Source: Baffinella frigidus
Lineage: Eukaryota; Cryptophyceae; Cryptomonadales; Baffinellaceae
Direction: 5' to 3'
Length of the DNA: 10,346 bases
Assembly: GCA_026770585.1 (NCBI GenBank)
Contig: MU646618.1
Coordinates: 60,920-71,265, forward strand
The position numbers and the translations under genes were made by a program. The notes beneath the pieces were generated by a model that was not told the DNA's origin, searched no databases, and worked only from the letters and a program-made list of their open reading frames with translations. Each line of letters begins with the position of its first letter. Positions within the stretch are counted from its first letter, which is position 1. Of the stretch, positions 1 to 4,100 are shown in pieces.

Positions 1-67
1 CCACACCCCACACCCCACACCCAAAACCCCAAACCCCAAACCCCAAACCCCAAACCCCACACCCCAG
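1..67 (+). repeat. Telomere-like C-rich repeat at an intron 3' end
   Basis: The segment is built of CCACACC and then CCCCAAA units and ends in CCCCAG directly before coding sequence. CCCCAAA resembles a variant of the plant/algal telomere unit CCCTAAA. It is probably the end of a PIG-O intron and not a chromosome end, because a conserved coding exon follows at once in the same orientation and the tract supplies the pyrimidine-rich stretch and AG acceptor (66-67). Confidence 0.6.
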
Positions 68-511
68 GAAGCACCTCCTCTGGGTGGCGGACGCGACGCG
101 AGCAGCCTGGGCAACCTTCGACGAGGCGCGCATGGCCGCCGGCGCCGCCACGCTCCTCCTCGCCGCCGGCGTCGCCGCCTACAGCGCGAGGCCCGACCTC
201 GCCGCCGCAGTGTCCGGGCGCGCCGGGGGCGGGTTGCTCGTGGCGGGGCTCGCGGTGTGCGCGGTGGCGCGGTGCGTCGCGCTCTTCAGCAACTCGTTCA
301 TCGTGGCCGAGCGCTCGGTAGCGCACTTCCTCCTCGCATCCCTCCTCATCTCCTGGGCTCTCTGGGGCGCTCCCCGCGCGCGCGGCGCCCAGGGGGGGTC
401 TGCCGCAGGGGCGCGCGAGCGCGTGGGGCGGGTCGTGGGGTGCCTCGTGGTGGCGCGGGCGGCTGCGGCGCACACCGCCATGGCGCACGAGAAGTGCATT
501 CAGGAGGCCAG
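68..511 (+). CDS. PIGO: PIG-O exon 1 of window (TM segments, SNSFIVAE motif)
   Basis: The acceptor is CCCCAG at 62-67 and the donor is CAG|GTACC with GT at 512-513. The exon enters with one base of a split codon and leaves in phase 2. It encodes about 147 residues with three or four hydrophobic segments rich in Ala, Leu and Val, and the family motif SNSFIVAE, a loop signature of the PIG-O membrane region. Reading on past the donor gives low-complexity, non-conserved sequence to a stop at 626, so the splice is favoured. Confidence 0.8.
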
Positions 512-1103
512 GTACCAACCGAGCCGCGCTTGCATCCGTGGCTCCCGCCCTGGGAGCGATTCTGCTCCCCCTTTCTCACCCCAACCGTGCCCCCTATCGT
601 GTACGTGTGAACCACGTGTGAGCTAAGCTGCGAATTGACGTGAGTTTGCAAGGTGGGGACGAGTGCGGCGGTTCACCTGATTGAGAGGGGGGGCGTGGCT
701 CGCGAACACCCGGCCCTGAAACTCCTTCTGCGCCGACACGCGAAGCGGTGCCCTGCGAGGCCAAGGGCGCAGGGAGGAACAGCATCCTAGGGCGCAACGA
801 GGCACAGCATCCTGTGAGTATGCAGAGGTGGTGACACGTGCGGCGGTGCCTTTGAGGTACAGGGCGCAGGGAGGAACAGCATCCTAACAGTTCCCACCCC
901 TGGCAGCACCGCAGCGGTGTCGGCCGCGGCGGGGATGGTCGTGCTCCAGGCGGTGCGCGCCTATGGGCCACGAGGAGAGGGGAAGCGGTCCTGGAGTGCG
1001 GATGTAGCATGGTGGGCGTCGAGCGCCTGCATTCTCCTTTACTGGGTGCAGCCCCCGCCCTCTCCCGCGATACAAGTGATGAGGAGAGAGAGAGAGGGAG
1101 AGA

Positions 1104-1138
<35 letters not shown>

Positions 1139-4100
1139 AGAGGGAGACGCCCCTTGCCCCCCCGGTGCTGTTTTGCGGGCGTGTGCTTCCGGGACGTGTG
1201 CGGGGATATTGTTCGGGAGTCAAGGGGCGTGTTTGCGGGACCACACACTTCAGAGCAAGCGCCAGGTGTAGGGTGCTGACAGGGTGCTGACACGGCGTCT
1301 CGATCGCGGCATCGGCAGAGGCTGCAGCTCGGGCAGCTGCTGGAAGGGGTGCCCTTCTGGGTGCGCGTCGGCCTCCCCCGCGCCGTCTTCCTCCTCACGC
1401 TCCTCCCCCTCTCGGCCGCCACGGCCCCGCACGCGTCCGACGCCAAGGCGCGGAGGGGGGGCGCGGCGGGGGTGCACAGCGTGGTGGAGGCGCTGGCGCT
1501 GCCGTTGTGCCTGCTCTTCGGGGCCGATGGGAGCCTCTCGGTCGCCGCGGGGGTCTCCCTCAGCGCCGCGGTCGTGGTGTTGTGTAGCGATGGGGGGGGG
1601 TGCGGGGGGGGGCGGGTGGTGCGGGAGCTGCTGCTGTGCCTGGCGGCCGTCCAGGTGTTCTTCTGCTCTCTTCGTTATTCCCCTATCAAGGTCATGCCAA
1701 CAGGTCCGAACCTTCTGGGACCGGATCAACTAACTACGCACCGTTCGCGTAGTTAGTAAGTTGATAACTTTCTTACCAACTACGCACCGTTCGCGTAGTT
1801 AGTAAGTTGATAACTTTCTTACTAACTACGCACCGTTCGCGTAGTTAGTAAGTTCATAACTTTCTTACCAACAACGCACCGTTCGCGTAGTTAGTAAGTT
1901 GGTAACTTTCTTACTAACTACGCACCGGTCGCTCCAGGTGTTCTATGCCTCGGGGCACCGTCCAACATTCGAGGCAGTGCAGTACGGCGCAGCGTTCGTC
2001 GGCGTCGATGACTTCCAGGCAAGCCCCCACCACCGCGCCCTCTCCCCAGACCCGCCGCTTCCTCACACGAGGCTATCCATGCGAACAGATTCATAAGTTA
2101 ATTATTGGATTATTGCCCAGGAAACACGCCAAAAGTCAGCATTTGATCACGTTTCCGTACGGACATCCGTACGGAAACGTGATCATTTCCACACAAATTT
2201 TAAAATGTTTTTTTATTATGTTCGCATGGATACCCTCGTGTGGCCAGGCGAGCTGCCTCCTCCCATCTCTCCAGCCGGCCACTCCCTTCCATCAGGTCCT
2301 GTAGGTTCTTTCAACTCTCACCATGGGCGGTTACTGGAACGTATCCTGCACCTTTTCTTCCAGCCTGATTCTGAGGCGCGTTCCCCAGAGGGGCGTAGTG
2401 CAGTAGCTGGGCGGGATGGAGGGTCCCTCCAGGGCGCAGAATGCCCCTGGCGTTGTCTCTGGGGATATTACCCCATAGGATGACCAGAGTGACTTTACAC
2501 AGGTCACGTCCACTACTAGGACATATAGGCCCATGTCCGGAGGTTGGTAGCGAAGCAGCGTGGCGTAACGGGCGTTGCGGTGAGAGAAGAGCAGCAGCGG
2601 CCGCGGGTGGGGGTCACTCTGACACACACGCCCCGCCATCGATCAGTGACCCACCAACGCCAATGACTGAAGCGTGACGAGGTGGGCTGGTGCAGGCGAA
2701 TGCGGGGGCTGCGGCTGCCGGGGCGATCCTGACAGCGGGGAACACCGTCGGGGCGTTCCTCCTCGTGCTGCCCGCGGCGTTCACGTCCGCGCCCCCCCAC
2801 ACGAGGCTACCCAGGCGAACAGAATAAAAGGGACTTTTAAAGTTTTGCGGGGAAATGATCACGGATAAGGTAACCGACCGACCGCTCAGCGGGCGGAAAC
2901 GTGATCGTTTCCCCACAATTCTTTAAAAGTCCCCTTTATTCTGTTCGCCTGGGTAGCCTCGTGTGCCCCCCCTGCCCTGTCGGGTAACGCCGCCTAGGTT
3001 GCATGTTTTTTGGGAGAGTGAGAGAGCGCGCGACGCATGGGCGGTGCGGAGCGTGGCAGGTAGCTTTCCGTGCACGACGCCGCGATTTCATGTGAAAACG
3101 GTTTTAATTTAAAACTTTTTGGCAGTGAAATTTACTACTCATAATGAGTTTTACTAGTAATATTGAAGCATTCGTGTAGTAATTTTCATTGAATCGAATG
3201 GTTTTAAATTGAAACCGTTTCCGCATTAGATTGCCGCTGGGTCCTCTCGCCGCCTGGTCTCCCTATTCCACTCGGATCCAGAACATTTCGCCTAAGTCAA
3301 CTCCCCCTGAAAACCAGCGCCTTAAGTCAAATGCCGGCCATGGTGGCAGGGTCCATCTAAACGAAATGAGGGGAAAGTTGACTTAGGTGAGCTGGTTGAC
3401 TTAGCTGAAATCTTGTGGGTCGGAGTGTATTCAGACGGCATTTCTCGCTACACAGATGTCGTTTCTCCCTAACCCGTTCGTGCCAGCGTGCGGCGCTTCC
3501 GTGGGAGAGTTTCTCTCCCTCTCTCACACACACCACCTCGCGTGTGCCTGTGAGTCAGCACACCGGGGGGTGGGCGCTGACGGAGGGGGGGCGGATCGGC
3601 AGGGGCACACCCGTGTGTAAGCCACCCCTGTGTCAGCAACCCCTGGGCGTGACGGCGGGGGGCGGTTCGGCAGGGGTGGGGAGCACGACGGTGGGGTGGT
3701 GCAGCTCTACTTTGCGCTCACGCTCGCCATGACCGCTGTCTTTGTCGGCATCGAACGCAGGTGCCAGCTTCTCTCTCTCTATCTATCTCTCCATCCCTCC
3801 CTCCCTCTCTCTCTCTCTCTCTCTCTCGCTCTCTCGCTCTCGCTCTCGCTCTCTCGCTCTTTCTCTCTTTCCCTCCTCTCTTTGCGCTCACACTGGCTAT
3901 GACCGCCGTCTTCGTCGGTACTGAACGCAGGTGTCAGCACCCCTCTCTCTCACCCACCCACCCGCATACCCACACACACACGCTGTCGCTCTCCCACTCT
4001 AAACCAGCGCGCCTCTCTCTCACTCTCCTGATATCTCTCTCTCCCGCAGCGTCTTCCCGTGCACCGCGTATGGGAAACGCACTCCCTGCCTGCTACGGGG

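Noticed and set aside
1-67. Chromosome end (true telomere)
   Set aside because: The repeats are irregular (CCACACC then CCCCAAA) and lead directly into an internal, conserved PIG-O exon needing upstream sequence.
594-1244. 216-codon minus-strand open frame antisense to PIG-O exons
   Set aside because: It depends on the GA/CT tract for its Ser-Leu run and lies opposite exon 2, whose plus-strand reading is phase-consistent.
2674-2868. Plus-strand frame starting at 2674 as a separate gene
   Set aside because: It overlaps exon 5 in another frame and continues into the inserted hairpin; no conserved features.
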